DNA of 64,000 nt from Mucilaginibacter sp. OK283. GTDB lineage: Bacteria; Bacteroidota; Bacteroidia; Sphingobacteriales; Sphingobacteriaceae. The notes below the pieces were generated by a model. The model saw nothing but the letters and a program-made list of their open reading frames with translations, had not been told where the DNA came from and ran no database searches. Numbering within the stretch: the stretch's first letter is position 1; each line of letters opens with the position of its first letter. Below are positions 16,529 through 25,517 of the stretch, piece by piece. The stretch spans positions 186,001 through 250,000 of the forward strand of contig NZ_FODR01000005.1 of assembly GCF_900110415.1 (NCBI RefSeq), read 5' to 3'. A program made the position numbers and the translations under genes.

Positions 16529-19500
16529 TTAAAATTTCAGGTTAAGGCCTAATGAAATGGTTTTAACACTTGGATACTTGGCGCCGTCGGCACGTCCGTT
16601 CTGATCGGTGTTAAGCTCCGGGTCCCATAATTTAAATTTGCTGAAGGTGAGCAGGTTGTAACCTATAAGGTATAACCTGGCGCCTTTTACATGAAATTTA
16701 TTAAATAAGCCCGCAGGCAGGTTATAACCCAGTTCGGCGGTTTTTAACCGGATAAAGCTTACATCCTTAACCCACCACGAACTGGCTTGTGAGTTGTTGA
16801 AGTTTTCGCTGTCGCCATAAGCCAAACGGGGATAAAATACATTCTGACTTGGGTTTTGTGGTGTCCAGCGGTCAACAGCGTTGTTATAAACGTTGGTTTC
16901 GCCGCCATCGCCATTAAAAGGGATAATTCCGGCACCGCCCAGCATGATATCGGCATTAGCAATACCCTGGAAAAACGCACCTACGTAAAAGCCTTTATAC
17001 TCCACATTTACGCCAAAACCATAAACAGTTGATGGTACATCGCCGTTACCAATTTTTGTTTGGTCATAGGCATTTATCAAGCCATCGCCATTTAAATCCT
17101 TGTATTTAATATCGCCTGGCAATACTTTTGATTTATCGCCCGGTACGGCGCTGGCATCAATTTCGGCCTGATCTTTAAATAAGCCAACTGCCTGGTAGCC
17201 GTATCGCGCCAGGATAGGTTGGCCACGATGATCGAGCCATGGATACGTTTGGGTTGGCCTGTCATCCTCAATCACTACAGCCTTGTTATAGGTAAATGTA
17301 CCGCGCAGGCCTACGTTCACTTTGCCAAAATGGGCATTGTAGTCAAGTGTAGCATCAATACCTTTATTATCTACTACACCAAGGTTTCCCTCGGGCTGAC
17401 TAACCAGACCTACAAAGCCTGGTACCGATTGCCTTTGCAGAAATATGCCGGTGCGGTGTTCCTTAAAAAGATCGACAATTAATGACAGGTTATCATGCAA
17501 TGTTCTTACTTCCATGCCCAGATCCTGCTTGTGCGATTTTGCCCAGCTTACGCTTACACCATAATCGGTTACGTTAATGCCGTTTGAGTTTTCAAAACCT
17601 TTGCCGAAAGTGTATCCGCCGTTGTTTACATCGGTTAATTCGGATACTATGGTCAGGTAGCCAAACCTGCGGCCGGCACCTAAATCATCGCTGCCCACAA
17701 AGCCGTCAGAATAACGAAACTTCAGGAATGTAAGTGCATCCTTAACAGGGGCGAAAAACTTTTCGTTAGATACAACCCAACCTGCGCCAAACGACGGGAA
17801 AAATCCGTAGCGCCTTTTGGGGTCGAAGTTTTCGGAGCCATTATAGCCAAAATTGGCTTCAAAAAAGTACCGCTCGTCAAAAGAGTAAGTTCCACGGCCG
17901 GCTAAACTCAGGTAACGGTGCGGTATTGATGATGTAAAATCACCTGCAAATGCATCTACACCATCTTGGGCGTTTCCTAATGCGAGGCCGGTAATGTGGT
18001 GTTTGCCAAAGCTACGGTCGTAATTAATGGCGGCCTCGGTATATGATTGCCTTCGGCCCCCGTTGTTGCGGTTATAACTAAGATAGTTACCGCTACCAGT
18101 ATAAGTGCGCACCAGGTTAAGTGAGCCATCGGCATTATAGGGATTGTTGCTATCTGGAAAAAAAGTATCTTCCCGCTTAGATCTGTTGATGCTATGATCG
18201 CTGTAATTATCAAATGAAAACATAGCGGTAGCACTCAACCCTTTTGTTAAAAACTTTAAATCCTGGGTAATGCGCAGGTTAGTTTGTATGGTGTTATTAA
18301 AGTCGGTGTTATATCCGCGGCGGGTTAAATCGGCATAGGGATTTCGGAACCCGCCATTTGCAGATTTGCCCGGAATAAAGCCACCCGGGTAGGAGATAGG
18401 GTACTCGACCGGCGGAACCGAAAGCGCGTTAACAAAAATATCCTGCGTTGAAAGCGCAGGGCCGTTTGATTGGGCTGCGTATCCCTGAACACCAAGATCG
18501 AGTTTGGTGGTACTGCTTATTTTAAGGTTTAGGTTGGTTGTAAAATTATAGCGCGTATAGGTAACATCCGAGTTATATTGCGCAAGCTGGTCTGTTTTAA
18601 GAAAGCCGCCTTCGTTGTAATAACCAACAGAAACATAGTATTGTGCATTATCAACACCACCGCTGGCATTAAAGTTGGCGCGGCGGTTGTGGCCCAGCTT
18701 GTTAAAAGTTGCATCAAGCCAATCAACATTTGGGTACAGTAACGGATCGGTGTTGTTAGCAGTTTTGTCAATATAATCCTGGGTATATTTAGGTGCCTGG
18801 CCCCGGGTGGTTAATGCTTCATTTACCAGGTTCATGTAGGTTACGCCATCGGCCAATTTGGGGCGGCGTGTAAATGTGGTTACCCCTTCGTTATAATCTA
18901 AATAAATCTGGGCCTTACCAACCTTGCCGCGCTTGGTTTGTACCAGTACTACGCCATTAGCGCCGCGCACGCCGTATACTGCCGTGCTCGATGCATCTTT
19001 TAATATCGTGAACGACGAAATATCCTGCGGGTCGATGTTGTTAATGCTGCGTTCCACACCATCAACCAATACCAGTGGATTTGATGAGCCGCCCCCGAAA
19101 GTGGCTATACCACGAATCCAGATGTCGGCCACATCTTTGCCTGGTTCGCCCGAGCGTTGTACGCCAACAACACCCGAAATTCTGCCTGCCAGGGCCGAAG
19201 TGATGTTTGATGTTGGCAGTTTTAATTCCTCGATATTTACTGTTGATTGAGCGCCGATAAGACTTACCTTTTTTTGCACGCCATAACCAACTACGGCAAC
19301 TTCATTCAAAATATTACCGGCCTCTTTCATTTTAACGTTGATAGTAGTTTGGGCGCCAACAGGGATTTCGGCGTTTTCGAAGCCCACGAAGGTGAAAATT
19401 AATATCGAAGCGGAAGAGGGGACAGATATGGTGTACTTGCCATTAACATCTGTTGATGTTGCCGAATAGGTGCCTTTTATGGTAACTGTAACACCGGGTA

Positions 19501-19933
19501 ATGCCACGCCCTTATCATCGGTAACTAACCCGGTTACCAAAAGTGCCTGGCTTTCTTTTGCACTTTCTTCCTGGGTTTTTCTTTTAACTACAATGGTATT
19601 GCCATCAATAACATAGGTTAAACGTTTACCGGCAAGGCAAACAGAAAGTGCATCCTGGATGGAGGCGTTGCGCAGGTTTACGCTGACAGAAGGCGACTGC
19701 TGAATGATTTCTGCATCGCACAGAATGTTAAACTTGGTTTGCTTTTGTATTTCGCGAAACACTTCCTCGAGCGAAACATTTTTTTGCGACAGGCTTATTC
19801 GCTGGCCATAGCTTTTTGCGCTAACCTGCAATAAAAATCCTATCATTATAACTAAAGTTAGCTTCATTATTAGCAATATCTTAGTATAGATGCCGCTTGG
19901 TTTACGGCATAAATAATGAGGAAAAAAATTCAT
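16529..19933 (-). CDS. SusC/RagA-family TonB-dependent transporter with STN domain
   Basis: A 1134-residue outer-membrane transporter. Order of domains: an N-terminal signal with a long positively charged prefix common in Sphingobacteriaceae; a secretin/TonB N-terminal (STN) domain at about residues 45-110; a carboxypeptidase-like regulatory domain (VTGLVTDDKGVALPGVTVT) at about 128-205; a TonB box and plug (region with VDGVERSINNIDPQDI, 225-370); then a 22-strand barrel to the C-terminal LNLKF. The STN domain talks to the FecR anti-sigma factor, and the matching sigma/FecR genes lie just upstream on the same strand. It imports mannan oligosaccharides together with the SusD partner, powered by TonB. 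Confidence 0.95.
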   Translation of the reverse strand: MNFFPHYLCRKPSGIYTKILLIMKLTLVIMIGFLLQVSAKSYGQRISLSQKNVSLEEVFREIQKQTKFNILCDAEIIQQSPSVSVNLRNASIQDALSVCLAGKRLTYVIDGNTIVVKRKTQEESAKESQALLVTGLVTDDKGVALPGVTVTIKGTYSATSTDVNGKYTISVPSSASILIFTFVGFENAEIPVGAQTTINVKMKEAGNILNEVAVVGYGVQKKVSLIGAQSTVNIEELKLPTSNITSALAGRISGVVGVQRSGEPGKDVADIWIRGIATFGGGSSNPLVLVDGVERSINNIDPQDISSFTILKDASSTAVYGVRGANGVVLVQTKRGKVGKAQIYLDYNEGVTTFTRRPKLADGVTYMNLVNEALTTRGQAPKYTQDYIDKTANNTDPLLYPNVDWLDATFNKLGHNRRANFNASGGVDNAQYYVSVGYYNEGGFLKTDQLAQYNSDVTYTRYNFTTNLNLKISSTTKLDLGVQGYAAQSNGPALSTQDIFVNALSVPPVEYPISYPGGFIPGKSANGGFRNPYADLTRRGYNTDFNNTIQTNLRITQDLKFLTKGLSATAMFSFDNYSDHSINRSKREDTFFPDSNNPYNADGSLNLVRTYTGSGNYLSYNRNNGGRRQSYTEAAINYDRSFGKHHITGLALGNAQDGVDAFAGDFTSSIPHRYLSLAGRGTYSFDERYFFEANFGYNGSENFDPKRRYGFFPSFGAGWVVSNEKFFAPVKDALTFLKFRYSDGFVGSDDLGAGRRFGYLTIVSELTDVNNGGYTFGKGFENSNGINVTDYGVSVSWAKSHKQDLGMEVRTLHDNLSLIVDLFKEHRTGIFLQRQSVPGFVGLVSQPEGNLGVVDNKGIDATLDYNAHFGKVNVGLRGTFTYNKAVVIEDDRPTQTYPWLDHRGQPILARYGYQAVGLFKDQAEIDASAVPGDKSKVLPGDIKYKDLNGDGLINAYDQTKIGNGDVPSTVYGFGVNVEYKGFYVGAFFQGIANADIMLGGAGIIPFNGDGGETNVYNNAVDRWTPQNPSQNVFYPRLAYGDSENFNNSQASSWWVKDVSFIRLKTAELGYNLPAGLFNKFHVKGARLYLIGYNLLTFSKFKLWDPELNTDQNGRADGAKYPSVKTISLGLNLKF

Positions 19934-20104
19934 AATTTTGAATAGTTTGGGTTTATAACTGAATATGGTTTGTCAAGATTTATATAAGGGTAACCCGGGC
20001 TATTGCCAACAGGCATTTAATTGTCCAGGAGTGTTGCAACCACTTCTGGATTTTTTTGCACTGTAATAAAATAGCGGGTTTTAATCCCTGGCAGGCGTGT
20101 ATAA

Positions 20105-21283
20105 CTATTTCATCACCGTGATCCTCCTTCCTTCAATTGTAAAGTGAGCAACTCCTGTTAATTCAATCACTTTTAGCACTTCAGATACATTATCAAATTT
20201 TGATACCGTACCCCATATTGCTTTTTTTGGAGCGTTGTCCTGGTAAACAATATCAACATTGTACCACCTGGATACTTTTCTTAAAATACTCTGGATATCC
20301 TCGCTGGCAAACATAAAATTGCCGTTTTTCCATGCTATGGCCTCATCAACATCCGCTTTGGCTACGCGAAAATTGCCAGCTTGTTTATTAAAGCTTCCTT
20401 GCTGCCCGGGTTCCAGCATTACCTGCCCGCTGTTACTGGTTAGCTTAACCGAGCCTTCCAATAGTGTGGTTTTCTGGGCATCTTCATCGTCATAGGCATT
20501 CACGTTAAAATGGGTGCCTAATACTTCAACCTGCACCTTGCTGGTCATCACTTTAAATGGCATCGCTTTGTTTTTGGCAACTTCAAAGTAGGCTTCGCCG
20601 GTTAGCTCCACATCGCGTTCGGTACCTGTAAATGCTGTAGGGAATTTTAATGACGAGGCGGCGTTTAGCCAAACCGCTGTTCCGTCGGGAAGGATAACCT
20701 GGTATTCGCCACCCCTTGGAGTGGATACTGTATTGTACTGAACAGGGGCATTGCCTGCATCTGCTGCCTTGTAGGAAAGCAAACCGTTGTTTATTTTATT
20801 GATGGTGGTTTGGCCTTGTTTGGTTATCAGACCGTTTTTGGCCTGGTTCAGAATAATTGTTTGGCCGTTGGCCAGGGTGAGTACGGCCTTGTTGCTGCCC
20901 GGTGCTACATCATTTTTAAACCTTTCCTTGCGCGAAGCCAATTGGAAGTTATGCTGTTTTGGCTTATATAAAAACAACCCCGCCGTAAGTAATAAAATAG
21001 CCGCCGCCGCAACCGAGATCCACGTTTTAAACGGATATGATTTGGGTTGTTGTTCCCGGCTGATATTGGCCTCCAGCTTTTGCCACACATTATTGCTGAT
21101 TACCGGATCGATAGGCCGGGGTTCATTTATTTCTTTATTGAAACTGGTTTGCAAATTTTTAAGCAATAAGCGGCCTGCCTCATCTTTTTTGAGGTGATTG
21201 AACAGTTCTTCTGCTTCGGCAGCAGTACATTCATTCAATAAATACTTATTCAGCAGGAGCTGATAGTTCTTTTTAGGATTCAT
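20105..21283 (-). CDS. FecR-family anti-sigma factor
   Basis: A 392-residue inner-membrane protein. It has an N-terminal cytoplasmic sigma-binding part (to about residue 75) with LLNKYLLNECTAAEAEELF, one transmembrane helix (about 90-112, with SVAAAAILLL), and a periplasmic FecR domain with the block TPRGGEYQVILPDGTAVWLN. A C-terminal DUF4974 domain follows (VSRWYNVDIVY). The start at 21283 (MNPKKNYQ) is preferred over a longer frame that reads through promoter-like sequence. It relays occupancy of the STN domain of the SusC protein encoded 171 bp downstream to the ECF sigma factor encoded upstream. Confidence 0.93.
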   Translation of the reverse strand: MNPKKNYQLLLNKYLLNECTAAEAEELFNHLKKDEAGRLLLKNLQTSFNKEINEPRPIDPVISNNVWQKLEANISREQQPKSYPFKTWISVAAAAILLLTAGLFLYKPKQHNFQLASRKERFKNDVAPGSNKAVLTLANGQTIILNQAKNGLITKQGQTTINKINNGLLSYKAADAGNAPVQYNTVSTPRGGEYQVILPDGTAVWLNAASSLKFPTAFTGTERDVELTGEAYFEVAKNKAMPFKVMTSKVQVEVLGTHFNVNAYDDEDAQKTTLLEGSVKLTSNSGQVMLEPGQQGSFNKQAGNFRVAKADVDEAIAWKNGNFMFASEDIQSILRKVSRWYNVDIVYQDNAPKKAIWGTVSKFDNVSEVLKVIELTGVAHFTIEGRRITVMK

Positions 21284-21390
21284 AATCGTTTGTATATATC
21301 CTAAAGGCTGATGGTCGGGGGGGTATAGACAAAAATATTTTTTTTGCAATTCCCATGCGATGGTGCAACCTTTTGCTAAATGTATGCGTC

Positions 21391-21436
21391 ACATAATATC
21401 ATGTGTATTATTATGTAATTTGGTATATAATAATAC
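21391..21436. promoter_or_regulatory. Overlapping inverted repeats between fecR-type gene and a small divergent gene
   Basis: Two inverted repeats interlock: ACATAATA (21391-21398) with TATTATGT (21409-21416), and GTATTATTA (21405-21413) with TAATAATAC (21428-21436). They sit in the 222-bp gap between the divergent FecR gene and the 72-residue ORF, so they may be a regulator site or the ECF-dependent promoter region. Confidence 0.4.
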
Positions 21437-21505
21437 GCTTATAGAGCTGTTTTATACAGTTACATACTACTGCCGAATGAAAAATAATTAATAGTCCTGA
21501 ATTAT

Positions 21506-21724
21506 ATGGAAGATCATATTTGGATGCTTGTTACCAAAAAAATGGCAAATGAGGCTACTGGGGAGGAGTTAGGTGAATTAGAAAGTTTGCTTAAGCAAAA
21601 TCCAATTGCTTATAATTCATTGAAATTGCTTTTTGATTGGTGGGATAATGAGGATGAGCCGGCCGAAGACAATACCCATTTGCAGTTTAAGAAGATATTA
21701 GAACGTATAAGTTATAAAAAGTAA
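21506..21724 (+). CDS. Small protein resembling a stand-alone anti-sigma N-terminal segment
   Basis: A 72-residue acidic helical protein (IWMLVTKKMANEATGEELGE near the start, WWDNEDEPAED in the middle). The opening pattern, aromatic residue then K/R-x-L/M-xxEAT-xEEL-xELE-LL, looks like the cytoplasmic N-terminal region of FecR-type anti-sigma factors in this family, without a transmembrane helix or FecR domain. It lies between fecR (divergent) and the sigma gene (convergent, 24 nt apart). It could be a soluble modulator of the sigma factor or a decayed duplicate. Coding potential is supported by composition and by its neat fit between the neighbours; function is inferred only. Confidence 0.55.
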   Translation: MEDHIWMLVTKKMANEATGEELGELESLLKQNPIAYNSLKLLFDWWDNEDEPAEDNTHLQFKKILERISYKK

Positions 21725-21748
21725 AAAATGCAGTACAATTACCACCTG

Positions 21749-22333
21749 CTACTTGTTCATCAATTCGATAATTAACAAACTGAATACGATATCTGCATTT
21801 TGCCTGAAATATTTTTTAATACTTTTCATTGCGGCCATCATATGCTCTTTAACGGTATGTTTACTGATGCCCAGTATTTGTGCGGCTTCATCGTAAGTCT
21901 TACCTTCCTGGCGGCAAAGGTTAAATACTTTTTTGCATTGCGGCGGCAGCTGTTCAACTGCGCCGCCAAGTAGCCCGGCATATTCGTTCCATTGCAAATC
22001 GGCTTCGCTTTCTATGGCCTGTTCTTCAATAATGCTTATTACTTTGGCCCTTAGCTCTGTTTCTGCCGCAATTTTTTTAATCAGTTTAAATACCTGGTTC
22101 CGGGTTATTTTGTACAGGTAACCGGCTATACCATATTCGGGCTTTAGCTGTTCCCGAATTTCCCATAGTTTCAAAAAAACATCGTGGATTACATCTTCGG
22201 CCAGCTCGGGCATTTTCAAAAACCTTAAGGCGTAATAATACAATTGGCTATGGTACTTGTCATATATTTGCTTATAAGCATCTACATCGCCGCCCATAAG
22301 GCGCTCGCAAAGCACAATGTCATTAACAGTCAT
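21749..22333 (-). CDS. ECF RNA polymerase sigma factor, Sus-type locus
   Basis: A 194-residue ECF sigma factor. Region 2 (about residues 25-95) holds LAEDVIHDVFLKLWE; region 4 (about 130-180) has the helix-turn-helix KTYDEAAQILGISKHTVKEH. There is no extra C-terminal domain apart from a short hydrophobic tail (IVFSLLIIELM). It is the first gene of the leftward locus and pairs with the FecR at 20105 and the STN-containing SusC. When the ligand binds SusC, FecR releases this factor to transcribe the locus. Confidence 0.93.
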   Translation of the reverse strand: MTVNDIVLCERLMGGDVDAYKQIYDKYHSQLYYYALRFLKMPELAEDVIHDVFLKLWEIREQLKPEYGIAGYLYKITRNQVFKLIKKIAAETELRAKVISIIEEQAIESEADLQWNEYAGLLGGAVEQLPPQCKKVFNLCRQEGKTYDEAAQILGISKHTVKEHMMAAMKSIKKYFRQNADIVFSLLIIELMNK

Positions 22334-22556
22334 TTAAATAGGCAATTGGATGATGGTAATACAATTATCGCTCAAAAAAATTGGTTTATGCAAAAAACTT
22401 TTCTGAAAAGGTGTTTAGCTACATCCGCATGCGTGTTGATGGAAGGCCCGCCGGCATGGGGTACAGCACTGCAGTGGCAACCCGACAACGCAGCATCTTT
22501 TTGAAGCCGATGAGGGTTTAGGTGAAATTCATCGCACGCCTATATAAATTTAAAAC

Positions 22557-22664
22557 GAGGCTGTATCATAAATCAAAATGACCGTCTGAGAATCGCCTGT
22601 ACGAAAAAGATACCCGAATAAATCACACAAAAAAGAGGCTGGTCATGATTTATGATACAGCCTC
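22557..22664. repeat. 108-bp element with perfect 19-bp terminal inverted repeats (MITE-like)
   Basis: Arms at 22557-22575 and 22646-22664 are exact reverse complements beginning GAGGCTGTATCATAAATCA. Just inside, TGACC and GGTCA continue the pairing after a 3-nt offset. The terminal GAGGCTGTxTCATAA pattern recalls ends of transposase-encoding elements in Bacteroidota, so this is probably a non-autonomous relic. No transposase and no clear target duplication are visible. Its right end doubles as the glnN terminator. Confidence 0.55.
22629..22664 (-). terminator. Terminator of glnN
   Basis: On the minus strand GAGGCTG pairs with CAGCCTC (inner TCAT/ATGA pairs as well), followed by six T at 22629-22634. 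It stands 55 nt behind the glnN stop and is formed by the right half of the MITE-like element. Confidence 0.65.
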
Positions 22665-22677
22665 ATTTTAAAAAGGA

Positions 22678-22719
22678 GAATTCGTGAAATTCGAATAAAT
22701 CCGAGAGATTCGTGTGTTA
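22678..22719. repeat. REP-like dispersed repeat, copy 1
   Basis: GAATTCGTGAAATTCG followed by a degenerate second unit ending ATTCGTGTG. It abuts the stop codon of glnN. Related copies are at 29444, 29682 and 63934. Confidence 0.55.
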
Positions 22720-24894
22720 CTATTTAAGAAACAACAGCTCCCTAAACTTAGGCAATGGCCACATGCCATCGTCTACCAGCTGCTCCAGCTTATCAACCCG
22801 GTAGCGGATAGGGGCAAAAAATGATTTCACCTTCTCATCATAGTCAATGGCGCGCTGGCGAATGTCTTCTACCGCGTTTGCTGTTTTACGTGCATCAACC
22901 ATTTGGTCAACATTGGTTTTAATGAAGTTTACGTGTTCGGCAATTTTTGTGATTATATCAAGCTGGGCCTCATAGGTTGATGCCGGAAGACCTAAATCTT
23001 TTAAGCCTTTTACATTGTTTATCAGTTTGGTTTGATAAGCTATTGCAGCAGGGATAATAACATTTTGCACTAGTTCGCCCATTACGCGGGCTTCTATCTG
23101 TAACTTTTTATAAAAGCTATCTAAAAGTATTTCATGACGGGCGTGTGCCTCACGGGGAGTAAAAACACCGGTTTCGGCAAACAGGATCTCAGCCTTTTCG
23201 GCCAAAAATGCGTCCAGCGCTTTTGGCGTGGTTTTAATATTGGCCAAACCGCGCCTTTCGGCTTCTTTTTCCCACTCCTCGCTGTACCCATTGCCTTCAA
23301 AACGGATGTTTTTTGATTCTTTGATGTATTTTTTAATAACGATCAAGAGTGCAAGATCTTTCTTTTCACCCTTTTTAATCAGTTTATCTACATCGTATTT
23401 GAATTTCCTGAGCTGCTCGGCCACAATCAGATTAAGGATTGTCATCGGGCTGGCCGAATTGGCCGATGAGCCTACTGCCCTTAATTCAAATTTATTACCG
23501 GTAAATGCAAAAGGCGAAGTACGGTTACGGTCGGTATTATCGGGCAGTATCTGCGGAATTTTCGGAATGCCCTGCCATAACAGGTTATCCTCTTTTATTT
23601 TTTTGCTGATGCGCGAAGTTTCTATCTCATCCAACACATCGTTTAGCTGGCTGCCCAGGAAAATAGATATAATAGCCGGAGGGGCCTCATTCGCACCCAG
23701 GCGATGGTCATTGTTAACTGACGCTATGGATGCCCTTAACAAGTCGGCATGTTCATGAACTGCTTTGATTGTATTTACAAAAAAGGCAAGGAACATCAGG
23801 TTGTTTTTAGGCGTTTTGCCCGGTGACAACAGGTTTTTTCCCGTATTGGTTATCAACGACCAGTTATTGTGCTTGCCAGATCCGTTTATGCCGGCGTATG
23901 GTTTTTCATGCAGTAATACTTTAAAGTTATGACGGCGGGCCACACGGTCCATCAAATCCATCAGCAGTTGGTTATGGTCAATGGCCAGGTTTATTTCCTC
24001 ATATATAGGGGCGCATTCAAATTGCGATGGCGCAACCTCATTGTGACGCGTTTTTAATGGTATACCTAACAATAAGGCCTCGGCCTCCATATCCTGCATG
24101 TAAGCGTACACCCGCTCCGGTATCGAGCCAAAGTAATGATCTTCTAACTGCTGGTTTTTGGCAGATATATGGCCAAAAAGCGTGCGACCTGTTAAATAAA
24201 GGTCGGGACGTGCATTAAATAAGGCAATATCAACTAAAAAGTATTCCTGCTCCAATCCTAACGACGCATTTACCTTCTCGATACCTTTGTCAAAGTAATG
24301 GCAAACGTCAACCGCCGCTTTATCAAGCACACTTAATGCCTTTAATAAAGGTACCTTATAATCCAATGCCTCGCCGGTATAGGAAACAAATACAGTAGGT
24401 ATACATAAGGTACGCGCCATTAAAAAGGCGGGTGAGGACGGGTCCCATGCGGTATAACCGCGGGCTTCAAAGGTATTACGGATGCCACCGCTCGGGAAGC
24501 TGGAAGCATCAGGCTCCTGTTGCGATAAAGCATCACCGCTAAAGCGCTCAATAGCGCCGCCATCGGCTGTCGATTCAAAAAAAGCATCGTGCTTTTCGGC
24601 AGTTGTGCCGGTAAGCGGCTGAAACCAGTGTGTATAGTGGGTAGCCCCTTTGCCCAAAGCCCATGATTTCATGGCCGAGGCTATTTGTTCGGCCAGGTCG
24701 CGGGGGATGGCTTCACCTTTTTCTATGGAATTAACGATACCCTGGTACGCTTCAGTAGAAAGGTATTCCTTCATTTTCTTTTTATCGAAAACATTGGCGC
24801 CAAAATAATCTGAAATTTTGGCGGCAGGCGGTTTAACTTCGGGGATGGTCCTGTTCAGAACGTCCTGAAGCGCTTTAAATCGAATGTTAGGCAT
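22720..24894 (-). CDS. glnN: Type III glutamine synthetase
   Basis: A 724-residue GlnN-type glutamine synthetase, much longer than GSI/GSII (about 450). It joins ammonia to glutamate with ATP in the cytoplasm. Landmarks: the N-terminal GSIII domain (YFGANVFDKKKMKEYL near residue 30), the Glu-rich metal site (SLGLEQEYFLVD), the ATP/substrate block HEKPYAGINGSGKHNNWSL, and NRTSPFAFTGNKFELRAVGS. The C-terminal GSIII extension runs to the end. It is divergent from the ammonium transporter at 25518, a common nitrogen-assimilation pairing, and has its own promoter candidate and terminator. Function is certain from length and motifs. Confidence 0.96.
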   Translation of the reverse strand: MPNIRFKALQDVLNRTIPEVKPPAAKISDYFGANVFDKKKMKEYLSTEAYQGIVNSIEKGEAIPRDLAEQIASAMKSWALGKGATHYTHWFQPLTGTTAEKHDAFFESTADGGAIERFSGDALSQQEPDASSFPSGGIRNTFEARGYTAWDPSSPAFLMARTLCIPTVFVSYTGEALDYKVPLLKALSVLDKAAVDVCHYFDKGIEKVNASLGLEQEYFLVDIALFNARPDLYLTGRTLFGHISAKNQQLEDHYFGSIPERVYAYMQDMEAEALLLGIPLKTRHNEVAPSQFECAPIYEEINLAIDHNQLLMDLMDRVARRHNFKVLLHEKPYAGINGSGKHNNWSLITNTGKNLLSPGKTPKNNLMFLAFFVNTIKAVHEHADLLRASIASVNNDHRLGANEAPPAIISIFLGSQLNDVLDEIETSRISKKIKEDNLLWQGIPKIPQILPDNTDRNRTSPFAFTGNKFELRAVGSSANSASPMTILNLIVAEQLRKFKYDVDKLIKKGEKKDLALLIVIKKYIKESKNIRFEGNGYSEEWEKEAERRGLANIKTTPKALDAFLAEKAEILFAETGVFTPREAHARHEILLDSFYKKLQIEARVMGELVQNVIIPAAIAYQTKLINNVKGLKDLGLPASTYEAQLDIITKIAEHVNFIKTNVDQMVDARKTANAVEDIRQRAIDYDEKVKSFFAPIRYRVDKLEQLVDDGMWPLPKFRELLFLK

Positions 24895-24937
24895 TTTTAT
24901 ATATAGGTTTATATACGGTTTTAAATAAAGACAAATT

Positions 24938-24972
24938 CAAAAATAGAACTATCCTTTAAAATATTCATCAAA
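24938..24972 (-). promoter_or_regulatory. Promoter of glnN
   Basis: On the minus strand TTTG (24969-24972) is followed after 23 nt by TATTTTTG (24938-24945), a full TAnnTTTG match. Start of transcription would be near 24931, giving a leader of about 37 nt. Confidence 0.5.
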
Positions 24973-25313
24973 ATTTAATGAAATAAAATGATTTGAGCTG
25001 ATATCCGGCCATATAAATGCAAAGTCTTTTGAAAGTTAAATAGATATTTTGGAAGCAGATGGAGTTAAAATTTGCTTTTTACGCTATTTTTTTTAATTTT
25101 TTTTACAAAAACAGATGTTTTTTGGCGTTTTATGCTGTGAAATGACTTTTTTGTATTTGTAAATCTATTTTATCGGTATTTATGGCTTTTTGTAATTTGA
25201 AATTCGTTAAAAATTAACCCGTTTTTGGGTTTTGAATTGAGGTTTTGATAATTTATATAATTTTTATCATGTTTTTTTTGTTAAAAATTTGTTATTGTTA
25301 AAATAACTACCTA

Positions 25314-25325
25314 ATTTCATGAAAT
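25314..25325. promoter_or_regulatory. 12-nt perfect palindrome upstream of amt
   Basis: ATTTCATGAAAT is self-complementary and lies in the 620-bp AT-rich control region between glnN and the ammonium transporter, about 190 nt before the latter. It may be a binding site for a nitrogen regulator; no protein can be named. Confidence 0.3.
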
Positions 25326-25437
25326 AATTTACATAAACCCTATAAATATTATATTTTTTATAAAAAAGTGTAGTGTTTATTGGTCAAAACCTAAAGAGTG
25401 CTTTTTTAAGGTTGTTTTTTGAAGAATTAATGCTGTG

Positions 25438-25504
25438 CAATCAAACTATTTAATATAATACAACAATCAAACTAAAATTAAACTATTAAAAAACAATCAA
25501 ACTA
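25438..25504 (+). repeat. Three direct repeats CAATCAAACTA in the amt leader
   Basis: CAATCAAACTA occurs at 25438-25448, 25464-25474 and 25494-25504, each followed by a T/A-rich tail ending TTAA. Spacings are 26 and 30 bp. The last copy ends 13 nt before the amt start codon. They lie in the probable untranslated leader and could serve RNA- or DNA-level control. Confidence 0.55.
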
Positions 25505-25517
25505 AATTAAAAGACAA

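Noticed and set aside
22244..22504. 86-residue plus-strand ORF upstream of the sigma gene
   Set aside because: It is mostly antisense to the sigma gene and has no recognisable feature.
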